From assembly GCA_022496805.1 (NCBI GenBank), contig CM040103.1, positions 21,490,820 through 21,554,819 on the forward strand: a DNA stretch of 64,000 bases. The letters run 5' to 3'. Under the pieces are notes generated by a model that worked only from the letters and a program-made list of their open reading frames with translations, made no database searches and was not told where the DNA came from. This document shows positions 36,228-46,689 of this stretch, piece after piece; within the stretch, counting starts at the first letter, position 1; the number at the start of each line of letters is the position of its first letter. Made by a program: the position numbers and the translations under genes. The DNA is from Pohlia nutans. Lineage: Eukaryota > Streptophyta > Bryopsida > Bryales > Mniaceae.

Positions 36228-36455
36228 CCCCTAAAAGTTCGAATTTGCCTTTGCGGCCAGTAGAATACGTTGTATTTTGGTTGTATTTGGAATGAATCCA
36301 CACCTTTAATGGGTCCAACTTCAAAATAGAAGTTGGAATTTAAATCAATGCGTTTCTAGTGAGTTACTGAGATCCCAATTTAGAGTTTCTTGTTGATAGC
36401 AAATCTTAATTATACGACATTGTGTATACTATCCCATGGGACGTTTAGGGGTTAA
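36224..36455. mobile_element. TTAA MITE, family B
   Basis: ttaacccctaaaagttcg to gggacgtttaggggttaa, closely similar to 18494-18726. It ends about 220 bp before the small membrane protein start. Confidence 0.9.
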
Positions 36456-36679
36456 CTACAGGAGCATAGCCAAGGAGTAAAAGAGGTTGGTCTTCGTAGT
36501 TTATTAGGGTTGATTTTTGTTTATTAGCAAGCAGGTGACTCAAACCTCGTGCAGGTCCTGACTGATGCGCAGTGGGAATGGGACCTTGCATCTCAAGGCA
36601 AGGCTTTGTTGCGGACAGTTTATGGAACGGCAGAATAGGAAGACGGAGGAGCAGGAAGGTTGCAGGCCCTATCAGAGCT

Positions 36680-37220
36680 ATGGGGGAGGACACCATGTGG
36701 ATCACAGCCTCGAGTGCAGTTGCACTAGTACTAGCGCTCGCTGCTTTTGCCGCACTCGGCGGGTACCTGCTTTCAATGGGTGTAGACAATGAACAACGCA
36801 GTGAGGTGAGAGAATTGGAATTTTTTTTGGTGACATGCTCATACACTAGTAGGAAATGTGTCGTTTTTCACTTACTAAAAATGAAAAAGGAATGAAACCG
36901 CGTCAGGCACATGGGTTGCGTCGATGCTGGTGAGTGCTTTTGGTCAGAAGAAGACATAAATCCAGGCACAATATTCCGTCACTGTTCACTGTTTGTTCAC
37001 TGTTTCCACAAAGTGGGGAATGAAAAACGATAGTTCTGCTACTAGTGATACGGTATCTGAAACAAGCATTTGCTGTGATGTTAATGCTCAATTTATGGTG
37101 TAGGAGGAGAAGATTGAGAGGCTGAAAGAGCAGGGCTTATATGAAATGCCACAGCCAACTCAATACGAAGAACAAGGAGTTGGTACTCGAACTCGAAAGC
37201 GTCGCATCAGCAAGGAGTGA
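36680..37220 (+). CDS. Small single-pass membrane protein (80 aa)
   Basis: Two exons, 36680-36805 and 37104-37220, with donor gag/gtgaga, acceptor ggtgtag and phase 0. The protein starts MGEDTMWITASS, has one hydrophobic segment at about 10-33 rich in Ala, Leu and Val, then an acidic linker (NEQRSEEEKIERLKEQG) and a basic tail ending in RTRKRRISKE. I do not recognise a named family; the layout fits a small tail-exposed organelle or ER membrane protein. An in-frame upstream ATG at 36572 would add 36 residues; the shorter start is preferred because the added part is Arg/Gly-rich and looks untranslated. Most of the intron is a CACTA-type MITE. Confidence 0.6.
36844..37047. mobile_element. CACTA-type MITE in an intron
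   Basis: Ends CACTAGTAGGAAA and CTGCTACTAGTG, 204 bp, flanked on both sides by ATA (36841-36843 and 37048-37050), the 3-bp target duplication expected of CACTA elements. A relative lies at 56168. Confidence 0.9.
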
Positions 37221-37589
37221 TTGCACTTGTTACTACTGCTTTGATCTTGTTAAACTGCAAAATGTAAATGTTCACGTTCCTGTTTTGGATCTAAATGTAA
37301 TATGTATAGGCATATCATGCCTGCAGTCATTGTATAAGTCTTTTTTTAATCAGCTTCCTGTACATGAGAAGCTTGCATCATGACATTATCGTGGATTTTT
37401 TTGCTGATATGGAGGTGGCTCATTGAGAAGTGACCCGTTGAATTTATTTTCTTAGGGTAGGTCGTTCATCTGAAGGTTTAGTAGCTGTGATTGTGCCTGT
37501 ATTTCATTTGTTCTTTTGTCTCATTATTGCGAGATTCTTGCGGATGGTGTAAGGTGAAAGTATAGCATTGAGAGAATTTGAATACGTTC

Positions 37590-38240
37590 CCTGGACTTGC
37601 ACTGACAAGGGAATTACTTTGCTTGATTCTTTGAGTACACTCCAAAATCTAAACCAACTTTGGGTCTTCAGCGTCTGGGATTCTTTATCAATGACCAAGC
37701 TCCCAGAAACCATCACACTATTGAAAAATCTACGAAACCTTTGAATTGTATGATTGTGAAAAATTCCATGTGTTTCCAAGCTCATTTGGACAATTGAAAA
37801 TGCTTAACACATCGGTATTACGTGATTGCAACAACTTAGAGATTCTACCTGATTGTTCAGAAGTACGGAAAATTTGTCATTTCACGAGATGAAATATAAA
37901 AGTGGATCTCTATACCATGTATCATGATGAATGTGTAATGAACCACAATCATTTTCTTCCAACACATGCGATTCCTTTAACCTGCATTCAAAATCCACTA
38001 GTATGTAGTTATCAATGATGAATTCATCACGATAAGCTCTGAAATGGATGTCTGCTACTATGAGATGTGATCGTTGAAGTTCTTTGATGCATGTGCATCC
38101 CAAATGCAAAGGCTTTGTAATGTTGATAATGCATTCAAACCGCCCAAGCTCCCACAATCATTTACAGATAAAACCTCCAGCTTATTCACCTCCTTAATAA
38201 AGTTTGGAAGCTTGGAGATAATTAAGTAAGGATAAAATGA
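37590..38240. pseudogene. NB-LRR-type leucine-rich-repeat relic, rearranged
   Basis: On the plus strand (about 37610-37865) broken frames encode LSTLQNLNQLWVF, LPETITLLKNLRNL, then after a stop and frame change FPSSFGQLKMLN and CNNLEILPDC. These are LRR units with the L-P-x-x-L spacing of plant disease-resistance proteins. On the minus strand (about 38065-38240) a further unit reads LPNFIKEVNKLEVLSVNDCG and LSTLQSLCIWD. Opposite orientations plus stops mean a rearranged fragment, not a gene. Confidence 0.7.
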
Positions 38241-38274
38241 CACCAAAAGTTTTTTAGCACCAAGAAAGAAGATA

Positions 38275-38445
38275 AAAAACTTTTGAAGACCACCAAGCTC
38301 TTACACACCTCTTACACACCTAATATGATAGACTACCAAGATCTTTCACACCTTTTACTATTTAGAGTGAACAAATAAGAGTATAGTAAAGCATAATTCT
38401 TTGTAAATTCATCAAATTCAAGGTGACTTTAAGAATAACTCCACT
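38275..38445. repeat. Partial copy of fold-back element F
   Basis: Shares gaccaccaagctcttacacacct, atttagagtgaacaaataaga and aaggtgactttaa blocks with the right arm of 32586-32943. Confidence 0.7.
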
Positions 38446-39326
38446 ATGTACCAAAATCTCATGTGTAATAGTATAATTGATGCTCCTTACAAGGGTATTA
38501 AAAAAACTATAGATGCATGATTTTCGTTGAGGTTCACTTTATGAAGAAGATAGAGTTGTACAATCAGGTATACATCTCATTTAGTAGCCTATGTGGCTGC
38601 TGCCTTCCCCCTAACATAATAACGTGGAATATTGTACATCACATTAGTAGCTATGAGGGGAAGTCGCATTAATCAAGAGCAGCTAACCATGGTGAACAAT
38701 AATTGAAAGTACTCACTCAGTTACAATTCAACAGTGTCATGTTATTGTGTATTCAATTCAATAGCCCATTAAATTACATTTCACTAGTCATTCCATCTAT
38801 AAAGGTGGATGAAACTAAAAGGTAGCTTTCTTGAAGGCTACTGAATGTTATGTAATAAAAGCTTCAACTTTATATAGATGGAATATACAAGAACCTTGCA
38901 TAAAAGGTTATCAAATTTTGATTGCAAAACAAAACGTAAGTGACCCAAAACTGCCATCTTCACCTCATCTACATCCTTTTAATCAATATCTACCTCTATT
39001 GAAGAAAAAAATATAAACATATAAAATAAAATAAAAATTATGACTTCATAACTTTCATTCCATTCTAAGAGTAGGGTTCTGCACCCTCTACCGCTTGGTT
39101 TGATTTTTACTAATACAATAACTTTCCTTGGAATTAGAGTGAAAGATAACACTTGCCATTCTATAAGGGAATTTAGTAGGAGTCAAACAAGTAAGACAAA
39201 GGACGTGAAAACAAAAAGCATTCAAAAGCATCAGAGAGAATCTTGAAAACTTTAGTAGGGGTACAAAGCCTGGGGCTTAACAATGTAATGTTAACATACA
39301 ATATCCAAACGACGCACTATTTAGTA
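38446..39326. other. No recognised feature
   Basis: AT-rich intergenic DNA without supported genes. Confidence 0.4.
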
Positions 39327-39577
39327 CTCCCTCTGTCCCAAAGATATTGTCCAACTTGTTTGCTTGGTATTTCTTTGAGCCAATTTCGTTAATCATATTG
39401 TAAGAAACATGATTAAAAAAAGTTCCAAATTATGTCACTAGAATGATTGAAGAACATTGCATGTGTTCATTGCAACCTAAATAAAATTAGCCACAAAGAA
39501 ATATTTTTTTAACCTACTTAAAAAAGCACTATCAAATATGACTTTCAAACATGACAATAACTTTGGGACGGAGGGAG
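39327..39577. mobile_element. Stowaway MITE
   Basis: Inverted ends CTCCCTCTGTCCCAAAG and CTTTGGGACGGAGGGAG with TA on both sides. Closely related to 56873-57124. Confidence 0.93.
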
Positions 39578-39828
39578 TACTTCTTAAAATCCTCTCTCTT
39601 GCCATGCCAATAAGAACTGCGCTCAGTAGCAAAAAAGTGGCGGATTTGGGTGTTCCCCACCTTAGACATACATAAGCAAACTGGCCACAACAATCAAACA
39701 CATCCAGCTCCCTCAGTGGCCCTCTCTGTCAGTGCTTTTCTGTCTGAGTTTTTAGATGCAGCTAGAAGGTAAGTTAGCATCATAAACTGATAAATTAAAA
39801 TCCCAGATGTCTTCAGCTGCTCGTTTGG

Positions 39829-40405
39829 AGACATTCTATGGAATGTAGTCAGAAACTTCAAAAGACAGATCATCCTTCATTTATTATTCATACTACCGGT
39901 AATTAATTACACGAAACTGATCACATTTGAATATAATCATTCATTGGTGTAAAACATTATTATTTACTCCGAGACTTCAGTGAAACAAAGTGCTCAATAT
40001 CGTTAGTACCTGCTAGTCTACAGTATTGCAGATCTATGATAGACCTACTTGGTGAACAGCTCCTGTAACTTAACTTTGTACAAATCAAAGACAGTGAAGC
40101 AAAATATTACAAATAGCCTTTGCCCTTGTAAATTCCTACACCCAATACACAAGTCGGCATTCTATGGAGCATATTAGCCAGAAACTTCAGAAGACAGATC
40201 ATCCTTCATTTATTATTCATACTACCGGTAATTAATTACACGAGAACTGATTACATTTGAATATAATCATTCATTGGTGTAAAACATTATTACATACTCC
40301 GAGACGTCAGTGAACCAAAGTGCTCAATATCGGACCTGCTAGTCTACAGTATTGCAGATCTATGATAGACCTACTTGGTGAACAGCCCCTGTAACTTTGT
40401 ACAAA
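39829..40405. repeat. Direct duplication downstream of DET2-like gene
   Basis: About 250 bp repeated twice (39829-40088 and 40155-40405), sharing agacagatcatccttcattt, tgaatataatcattcattgg and gatctatgatagacctac. The second copy ends about 95 bp from the DET2 stop codon, so the duplication probably affects its 3' UTR or polyadenylation region. Confidence 0.88.
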
Positions 40406-40500
40406 TACCACCTGAAAGAGACCTTTTTAGTAGAACGGGGGCAAACCTGGCAACGATGATTGTATGCTACAGCTGTTTAATTGGTATCCTCCTCCATGGC

Positions 40501-42131
40501 TCAATAGATGAAAGGAATGAGGGCCTTGCGCGTTTTCGGATAGTCGTTGAACTTCTTGTAGTACCAGAGCTGATGAGCCTTTGCACGGGGGCCCAAGTTG
40601 GCAAGAGTGGCCACAAAGAAGGCGAAGCCGGCAAGCGAGTTGGTCATGATGGCCCAGCCCAGCCACTCCACCACCTCGCTGAAATAGTTGGGGCATGTGA
40701 TGTACTCGTACAAGAAGCCTCGCGGGATCTTGTAGGAGCGGTCTTCTTTGTCCGTGCGCAGGTTCAGCAACACGTTGTCAGCCCAAATGTTACACGCGAA
40801 TCCCGTGAGGAACAGCGCGGCGCCCAGAAGGAACTGCGGGCTCGTCAGCCACGACGACAGATACGATCCGTAATGGGAGATCCACCGCGCTTGCAAATAT
40901 GAATTGTACACGTTGAAGCAAAACGCTGCCGCTACCACGGACACCGGCATGGCCTTCCCGTCCGCTCGCATTCGGAACGGAAATATCAGCGTTCGGTGGA
41001 TGTAGTGTAATTGATGCAACCTGGCAATAATTAAAGCAACAATTACTACTAAGCATCAACCACCTCACACATCTGCTAGGGAGGAAGCGGAAGAAAAAAA
41101 TAAAACATAAATTTGATGCTCGCTTTTAACCCTTAAAGGACCAAGGATTCATGGTTTTAAAATGACAAGTTTAAACGATCATATTGTATAAATTTATAAT
41201 TTGAATGGGACCAAATTTTATATCACTGGAATTAGTGAAGAATATTACATATGTTGAATATTTTTTTTTTAAGAATTTACAAAAAAAATCTACATAAAAC
41301 CTACTCAAATCATTGAAAAAAAACAGGAACCACCTGGTGGCCTTATGGTCCTTTAGGGGTTAACCCCTAAGCGTCCACTGTTCTTTTTAACAGTTTCGAG
41401 GAGGTACTATTTGGACTTCCGCTTATTTCTTTTTTGACCAACACATGCAATGATCTTCACTAGTTCTAGTGATATAAAATCTCGGGAATGGCCTGATATG
41501 GGTACTGCATTTACACGTCTCACATAGTGTGACTTAATATGTCTAACTCATTTTAAGTGTGCTAGAAGTTCCGTTTATTAACAAAATGTATATAGTTGCA
41601 GCCATGGTGTCTATTATAACACCCCTCTACTAAATTTTTGTAAATTTTCAATGTTTTTCTCTTACCAAAACAATATTTCTCGAAAATCACACTACTTTTG
41701 AAAGGGGTACGGGCCATATCAGGCCATCACCCCGATCTGGATTATTGATTTTTCACAATATGATCAATTGAATTTGTCATTTTAAAACTTACTGTGAATC
41801 CTTGGTCAGGCTTTAAGGGTTAAGCATCCTCTGTCATAGATATACTTGGTTTTGAGCTCAGTGAGTACCTGAGAAGAACATGGGGAACATGAAGCAAGTG
41901 GAATTGGCCCGTGTGATAGACAAGCGCCATGACGAACAACGCTGGAGACTCCATGATGATCCAAGCTTCCCGCACCGCCACGCCGAAGCCCCATCCCCTT
42001 TTCACATGGCGCCCGTAGGGCGCATTGATGACCTTCACAGCTACGAACATGATCGCCACCATGGCAAAGTATCCCCACAGTGCCAGCGGGTACAAGCCCT
42101 CGTCATAATCGCCCTCCGCGTTCGACTCCAT
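40501..42131 (-). CDS. DET2: Steroid 5-alpha-reductase, DET2-like
   Basis: Two exons, 41869-42131 and 40501-41020 (the junction splits an Arg codon), 260 aa. DET2 of Arabidopsis is about 262. The family is a multi-pass ER membrane enzyme that uses NADPH to reduce the 4-ene bond of 3-oxo steroids, in plants the campest-4-en-3-one to campestanone step of brassinosteroid synthesis; in lineages lacking full brassinosteroid synthesis it may act on other sterols. Visible are NAPYGRH and RGWG near the N-terminus, MESPALF, YIHRTLIFPFRMR, YLQARWISHY, YKIPRG, the cytosolic signature CPNYFSEVVEWLGWA, and the conserved end YPKTRKALIPFIY. Several hydrophobic segments are evident. The single intron contains two TTAA MITEs. 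The product is expected to be functional. Confidence 0.93.
41126..41363. mobile_element. TTAA MITE, family A
   Basis: ttaacccttaaaggaccaag to ggtcctttaggggttaa in the DET2-like intron. The right TTAA is shared with the next element. Confidence 0.9.
41360..41823. mobile_element. TTAA MITE, family A-like, interrupted
   Basis: ttaacccctaagcgtccact to ggtcaggctttaagggttaa. The body carries gcaatgatcttcactagtt and gatttttcacaatatgatc, split by the insertion at about 41484-41735. Confidence 0.82.
41484..41735. mobile_element. GGAATGGCC-ended element, nested
   Basis: gggaatggcctgatatggg and an inverted ccatatcaggccatcacc end. Relatives lie at about 42250-42490 and 55338-55718, sharing cacatagtg, tgcaactat and the long aaaacattg-aaaatta block. 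Confidence 0.75.
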
Positions 42132-42249
42132 GGCTATATATTTGCACCTCAGGAATGCCAACAAAACCTTCAAAACCCTGGACACGCACCGAAAGTAACC
42201 CTCACTTACACAGATGTCCCATAATAGATGATGCTTTTGAGAAGAAAAA

Positions 42250-42490
42250 AAAGAATTGTCCCAAATGGGTGGGTACCCCCTCCAAAAATAGTGTGATTTT
42301 TGAGAAATATCTTTTTGGTAAGAAAAAAACATTGGAAAATTATAAAAATTATAGGTGTTACACGCACCATGGCTGCAACTATATACATGGTGTTAAAGAC
42401 GGAATTTCTAGCACACATGAAATAAGTTAAACATAAGTCACACATAGTGAGACGTGTAAAAGTGGTACCCATATTAGGCCATTCCCCAAA
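42250..42490. mobile_element. GGAATGGCC-ended element, second copy
   Basis: Just upstream of the DET2-like start codon. The right end cccatattaggccattcccc is intact; the left end (gggtgggtacccc) is rearranged. Confidence 0.65.
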
Positions 42491-42537
42491 TTACTTATTC
42501 AATTTATTCAATTTGAAGTTGTCGTTTTACAGTCAAA

Positions 42538-43665
42538 GTCTACAGTTCTTAGATCTGAAATGACCACAGATCATTCGTAAGAAAGGGATGATGAAGCTAT
42601 CTCTAACAGAATTCAAGAATTTCACAGTATTGCAGTCATGCATGATCTTTTTCCTATCCAGAAATTCGTAAGTTGCATGAATGACACACCTCAAACCTCT
42701 CAGAAAGCATTCAAGAGTTACCATAGCACAGTACATTGATTACTTCAATGTATCCTTCAATTCAGCAGATTCTAGAACATAGATTCTAGATGTAGCTTCG
42801 GCATATTAGTCATTCTAGGGATGGAGTGAGTGCACACTGCTGTACGGATTTACCAAGAATTCATGGTCTTAAATGACCAATCCAATTGATCGTCTTCTGA
42901 ATTATGAGGCTAAATTATGTATCAGCAGAATCAATGAAGAACATATCCAAAGATAAATTTAAAAAGTCCCCGTATGACTTACTCATACTCAAAACTGTTA
43001 TAAAAACAAGGGGCTAGTCGCGTAGTCTCTGCCTTATTATTTACCCTAGATTTCTTGTTATTACTATTCAGCCGTGCAACTCCTGACAACGAAGCGTTTT
43101 CGTGGCAATAAAATAAGACACGAGGACCATTTTGGTTTAATAAGGAGGAGTTGTAAAGTCAAAAACTGTCCAAACAAACGGATTAGGAAGGAAAACGACA
43201 TTGCATAATCGAGAGAGCTCGTAGTCCTCCTTCATAATACATGAAGTATGGACACTCTGTGTATGTTCAGTCGACAGTTCAGAGAGTAGTCCCAAATTGT
43301 CTTGTGAAATCGAAGAATCTACATGAATCGAGGCTCGCAGCAAACGGTTGATGAGAATTACTCGGATTAAATTAGGGTTTAGGGTTTCAGGGTGCGCACC
43401 TGACAACACTGCGGTCGGTCAACAGCTTTGTGAAGCTCGGGCCAAACTGCTACAAGGTGCCGCTGCCGTCGATGCAAACAGAAGAAATTGCGAAGCCACA
43501 CACGGAGTTGTAGAGCTCCAAAAAATTATTCCACAAACAATCGGATCGTGAAGAATCAGCTTCTTTTTTCATCGCCGTGACAGCTCAAGTGTGATGCCTA
43601 TGGTGATAATACAGAATGAATGCGTTTGGTGATCAATCCTCTGCAAAACCATGAGCATCAGTGCG
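42538..43665. repeat. Dispersed 0.5-kb repeat, copy 3
   Basis: 42538-42690 matches the first part of copy 1, and 43135-43665 matches copy 2 and the second part of copy 1. About 440 bp of other sequence separates the two pieces. Confidence 0.8.
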
Positions 43666-43904
43666 ATAGAACCCAGATCTCACTTTGCAAAGGAAAGGCC
43701 TGGAGGAAACCCTGAGGGAGTCCGTGACTCTAGATGACGGAGAACGCAAGGGAAGGGCCAGCCTGATCTAGGGTTGCTTGGATATATTGATTGGAATCAT
43801 GCATGGCTGTTTCTATTTCTGTACGTTTTGTATTTTTTAATTTTTTTTTAAATTAAAAATTTGTTGCAAAGAAAAGAATGATGCCGTTCTAGAGGATTAC
43901 TTTA

Positions 43905-44282
43905 GAGCATCATCAACCCACCGCAGAAGAAGGCGCATGTCCGTTACCTTTTCTGCGGTGGGGCTCCCAACAAGTTGTTGGCCGTTCCAATGCAGGAACG
44001 GCACCGCCCTTCTCGCTCCTGCGCACGCCACTTCTTCGGTCTTGCCCGTTATTTTTATGATTCCTCTTGCGCCCGCTACCTTGGCTCCAGAAGAGAAGTC
44101 CGCGCGGCTGTGTCGTTCATTTCTTGTCGTTTTGCATGAGGTGGCAGGTTTACAGTGTTGGTTTCGGACCGCGGGTTGGAAGGAAGGCATCAATATGCGG
44201 GATAGTACACAGGCGGCCCCGCAGCTGAACCTCGAAATCTGCGATACGGTGGCTCTTTGCAGTTTCTGCATTGATGATGCTC
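43905..44282. mobile_element. GC-rich GAGCATC-ended element
   Basis: Left GAGCATCATCAACCCACCGC and right end complement GAGCATCATCAATGCAG are inverted. The 0.38-kb body is GC-rich with open frames on both strands (124 and 141 codons), no domain recognised. The ends resemble those at 55765-56155. Confidence 0.65.
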
Positions 44283-44295
44283 GTATGGCACACTC

Positions 44296-44728
44296 AGGGC
44301 CTCTTTACACTAAGGTTGAGACACCCATTCCGGACCAGGGACACAAAACCAATCACGCCTAATTTCTAGATTTTGAAAGGGAAGATGTACCTCATTTGTA
44401 GCATATGATCGGTTTTGGGTACATCTACAACTTCGCACTTTAAAAATTTGTACTTATTCAAATAATTATCAAAATTTCTTAATTAAATATGAAAACTTCT
44501 TCATTTTTGTAGTGCTAAAAGAGGAAAATAATCAAAATATCAATTCATCTATCCCAAGTATAGTACATGCCTTATTTGATCGGATTTAGGTGTCTTGACC
44601 TTAGAGGCAAGAAGCCGTGAAGAGAGAAATTTCAGCTAATGGGGAAATTGGTCTTCTTGGTTTCTAGCCCTCTCATTGGCTGAAATTTCTCTCCTTACGG
44701 CTTCTTGCCTCTAGTGTAAAGAGGCCCT
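44296..44728. mobile_element. AGGGCCTCTTTACACT-ended element
   Basis: Left agggcctctttacactaagg and right agtgtaaagaggccct are inverted. Within it, about 44330-44600 resembles the TAAGGTCGAGG element of MTQ2 intron 2, so this is probably a nested pair. A long internal hairpin lies around gaagccgt-gagagaaattt and aaatttctctcc-tacggcttc. Confidence 0.7.
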
Positions 44729-44739
44729 CGTGGCCCATT

Positions 44740-45500
44740 CACACCAAGCCCCTGCCGCACTGGCATGTGCAATCCTGAAATGGAGGAAGGTAAAACCGAG
44801 AAACTAAAAATATTCAAAGTCTTGTTGCACACAGATAGATAGAAACTCCAGCCTTTTTCAAGGCCGGCGTGAATAAAGTGTCTGTTCGTAATGTTAATGA
44901 TCCAGTGTCCACCGGAAAAAGGACCATTGAAACAAAACAACTCTCCTTTGGCAAGAATAGACACTTTAGTGACTAGTAACCAATAAATGTAACCATAAAT
45001 TGTTGGTTGGGTAATAGTTTGAGTATAACTTGGTTTTTGGTAGGCTGTACGATCGCCAAGTCATGGGTTTTGCGGTTGGTTGGTGGAGGGCTATGTATTA
45101 TACTATATGGTCCGGGTTCGATTCCCGTTGGGTGTGTTTGAGCAATAGTTTGATATCCATGACTTGGTGCTGCTTTAGGGTTTATTATAGGCATGAAAAT
45201 TGTACCAACCAACCGGTCCCTACCCACCTTCCTTAGAGAAGTGGTGACACTGTGCTAATTGTTTAAAACAAATAGTGGTCTTCACCACTACCCCCTTTTT
45301 TTTCTTTTTTTTTTAAATTTATTATTATTCTATTGGTATTGATTGGTTGTTTTTTATTTGTCTTTTATGTAGAAGGATTGATCTAGCATATTATATAGCA
45401 ATAGTGTTTATTGCTTTGAATGTCTGTTTAATAGAGGTTTCAAATGATTTGAATTTTGTTTTGAGTTGTTTCATTGACGAGACGTGCGTAGTTCCTCTAA
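44740..45500. repeat. Repeat with tRNA-like B box (possible SINE)
   Basis: 45115-45126 reads GGTTCGATTCCC, matching the RNA polymerase III B box. Flanking words (tcgccaagtca, ggttggttgg) recur at about 12007-12040. No clear A box or tail was fixed, so SINE identity is only suggested. Confidence 0.3.
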
Positions 45501-45504
45501 CTCC

Positions 45505-45548
45505 AGCCGAGATGACTATAAGTGGATCTACTTATAGTCATCTCGGCT
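45505..45548. other. Perfect 19-bp hairpin
   Basis: AGCCGAGATGACTATAAGT and its exact complement flank a 6-base loop (GGATCT). Confidence 0.9.
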
Positions 45549-45594
45549 TATAAGTGGATGTCTAAATAACTATAAGTGGATCTATAAGTGGGAC

Positions 45595-45756
45595 CACTAG
45601 TAGAAATCTTGTCTTGTGTGACAAGTCTTTAATGACTCAATGTCCGGAAAGACAAGTCCATATTGACACAAAGTCCACTTTGTGTCAATATGGACTTGTC
45701 TTTCCGGACATTGAGTCATTAAAGACTTGTCACATAAGACAAGATTTCTACTAGTG
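45595..45756. mobile_element. Fold-back CACTA-type MITE
   Basis: The whole 162-bp element is an almost perfect palindrome, from CACTAGTAGAAATCTTGTC to its complement, with only a few mismatches between 81-base arms. It is flanked by GAC on both sides (3-bp target duplication). Confidence 0.9.
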
Positions 45757-45759
45757 GAC

Positions 45760-46036
45760 TATAAGTTTTGAAATTTTATTTGTTTTAGTTTTTGTAATTT
45801 TGTAATTTTAGGTTCATCAAGGCGTAATCCAAATTCAGGGATACCCAAAAATGGTCTCATGAGCACTTTTTGATGACCTACTTTGTAGCAGTAAAAAGAA
45901 TGGGTAACTTCATCAACTAAGGTAATAAATTAAACATTTTTCTTCATTTTGGTGAACACTACAATGTGAAAAAGAAATTTCTCAAAAAAATGAAAGGAAA
46001 GTTGTGAAAATAACCTTCAAAAATTAGAAAATTTGA
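45760..46036. other. No recognised feature
   Basis: AT-rich; no element ends identified. Confidence 0.35.
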
Positions 46037-46685
46037 ACGTCCTTTAACAACTAGTCTCTAGCTTATTTTGGTTTAAAAGCATCAATTATTGCTTTTGAAG
46101 TGTCATAGGTCTAAATATAAGTGAGGTATAAAAACCTCAATTGTACAATCTTGTAGTGAATGTGTTGTAGATGATGTGAATCAAATTTGGAGGCATTTGG
46201 CTACATGGATTGCAAGATCATAATGTTTTGGTGTTAAAAAATAATGTTGAAGTTTCTTAGTAACACATTAGGGTTGGAATTCTATTTCTAAACCCACTCA
46301 AATGAATTTTTAAAATTACACTGTAGTTCAAAATCATCATTAAAATACATTGGTATAATTTTTTTAATAAATATCTTTCATGTGTTTTCAAAATGGCATT
46401 GAGATGTCAAAAAGTTGCCAAAAAAATTGCAAAAAGTAAAAAAGCTTTTAAAAGAAAAGGTGATTTTGGGTTGAACCCCCTTCTACCAAAATGCTTTTTA
46501 GAAATTAATAACATCTTGAATTGAGGTGTAATTTTTACCACACAAACTAAAGTAGTGTACGCAACTTTTCCAACAATTTAAAAAAATAAAATTAAGACCA
46601 CTCACCATGTGAAAGAGAAACAAGCCACCAAAGTTTAGTGTAATCCAAAAACATCCAAATTTGGACGTTGATGTAATTAGGGATT
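46037..46685. mobile_element. Family I element, short relative
   Basis: Collinear with the first 0.6 kb of 21082-22579 (shared aagtgaggtat, gattgcaagatc, ttaaaaaa-gatg/aatgttgaa blocks). It ends ggacgttgatgtaattagggattaa. Confidence 0.65.
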
Positions 46686-46689
46686 AAGC

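Noticed and set aside
40375..40902. 175-codon plus-strand frame
   Set aside because: It is the antisense shadow of DET2-like exon 2, which has clear family motifs and splice sites on the other strand.
35322..43409. Parallel 90-105-codon frames in two repeat copies (35322-35639 + and 43137-43409 -)
   Set aside because: The copies differ mostly by residue-changing substitutions and the third copy is disrupted, so this is repeat DNA, not a conserved gene.
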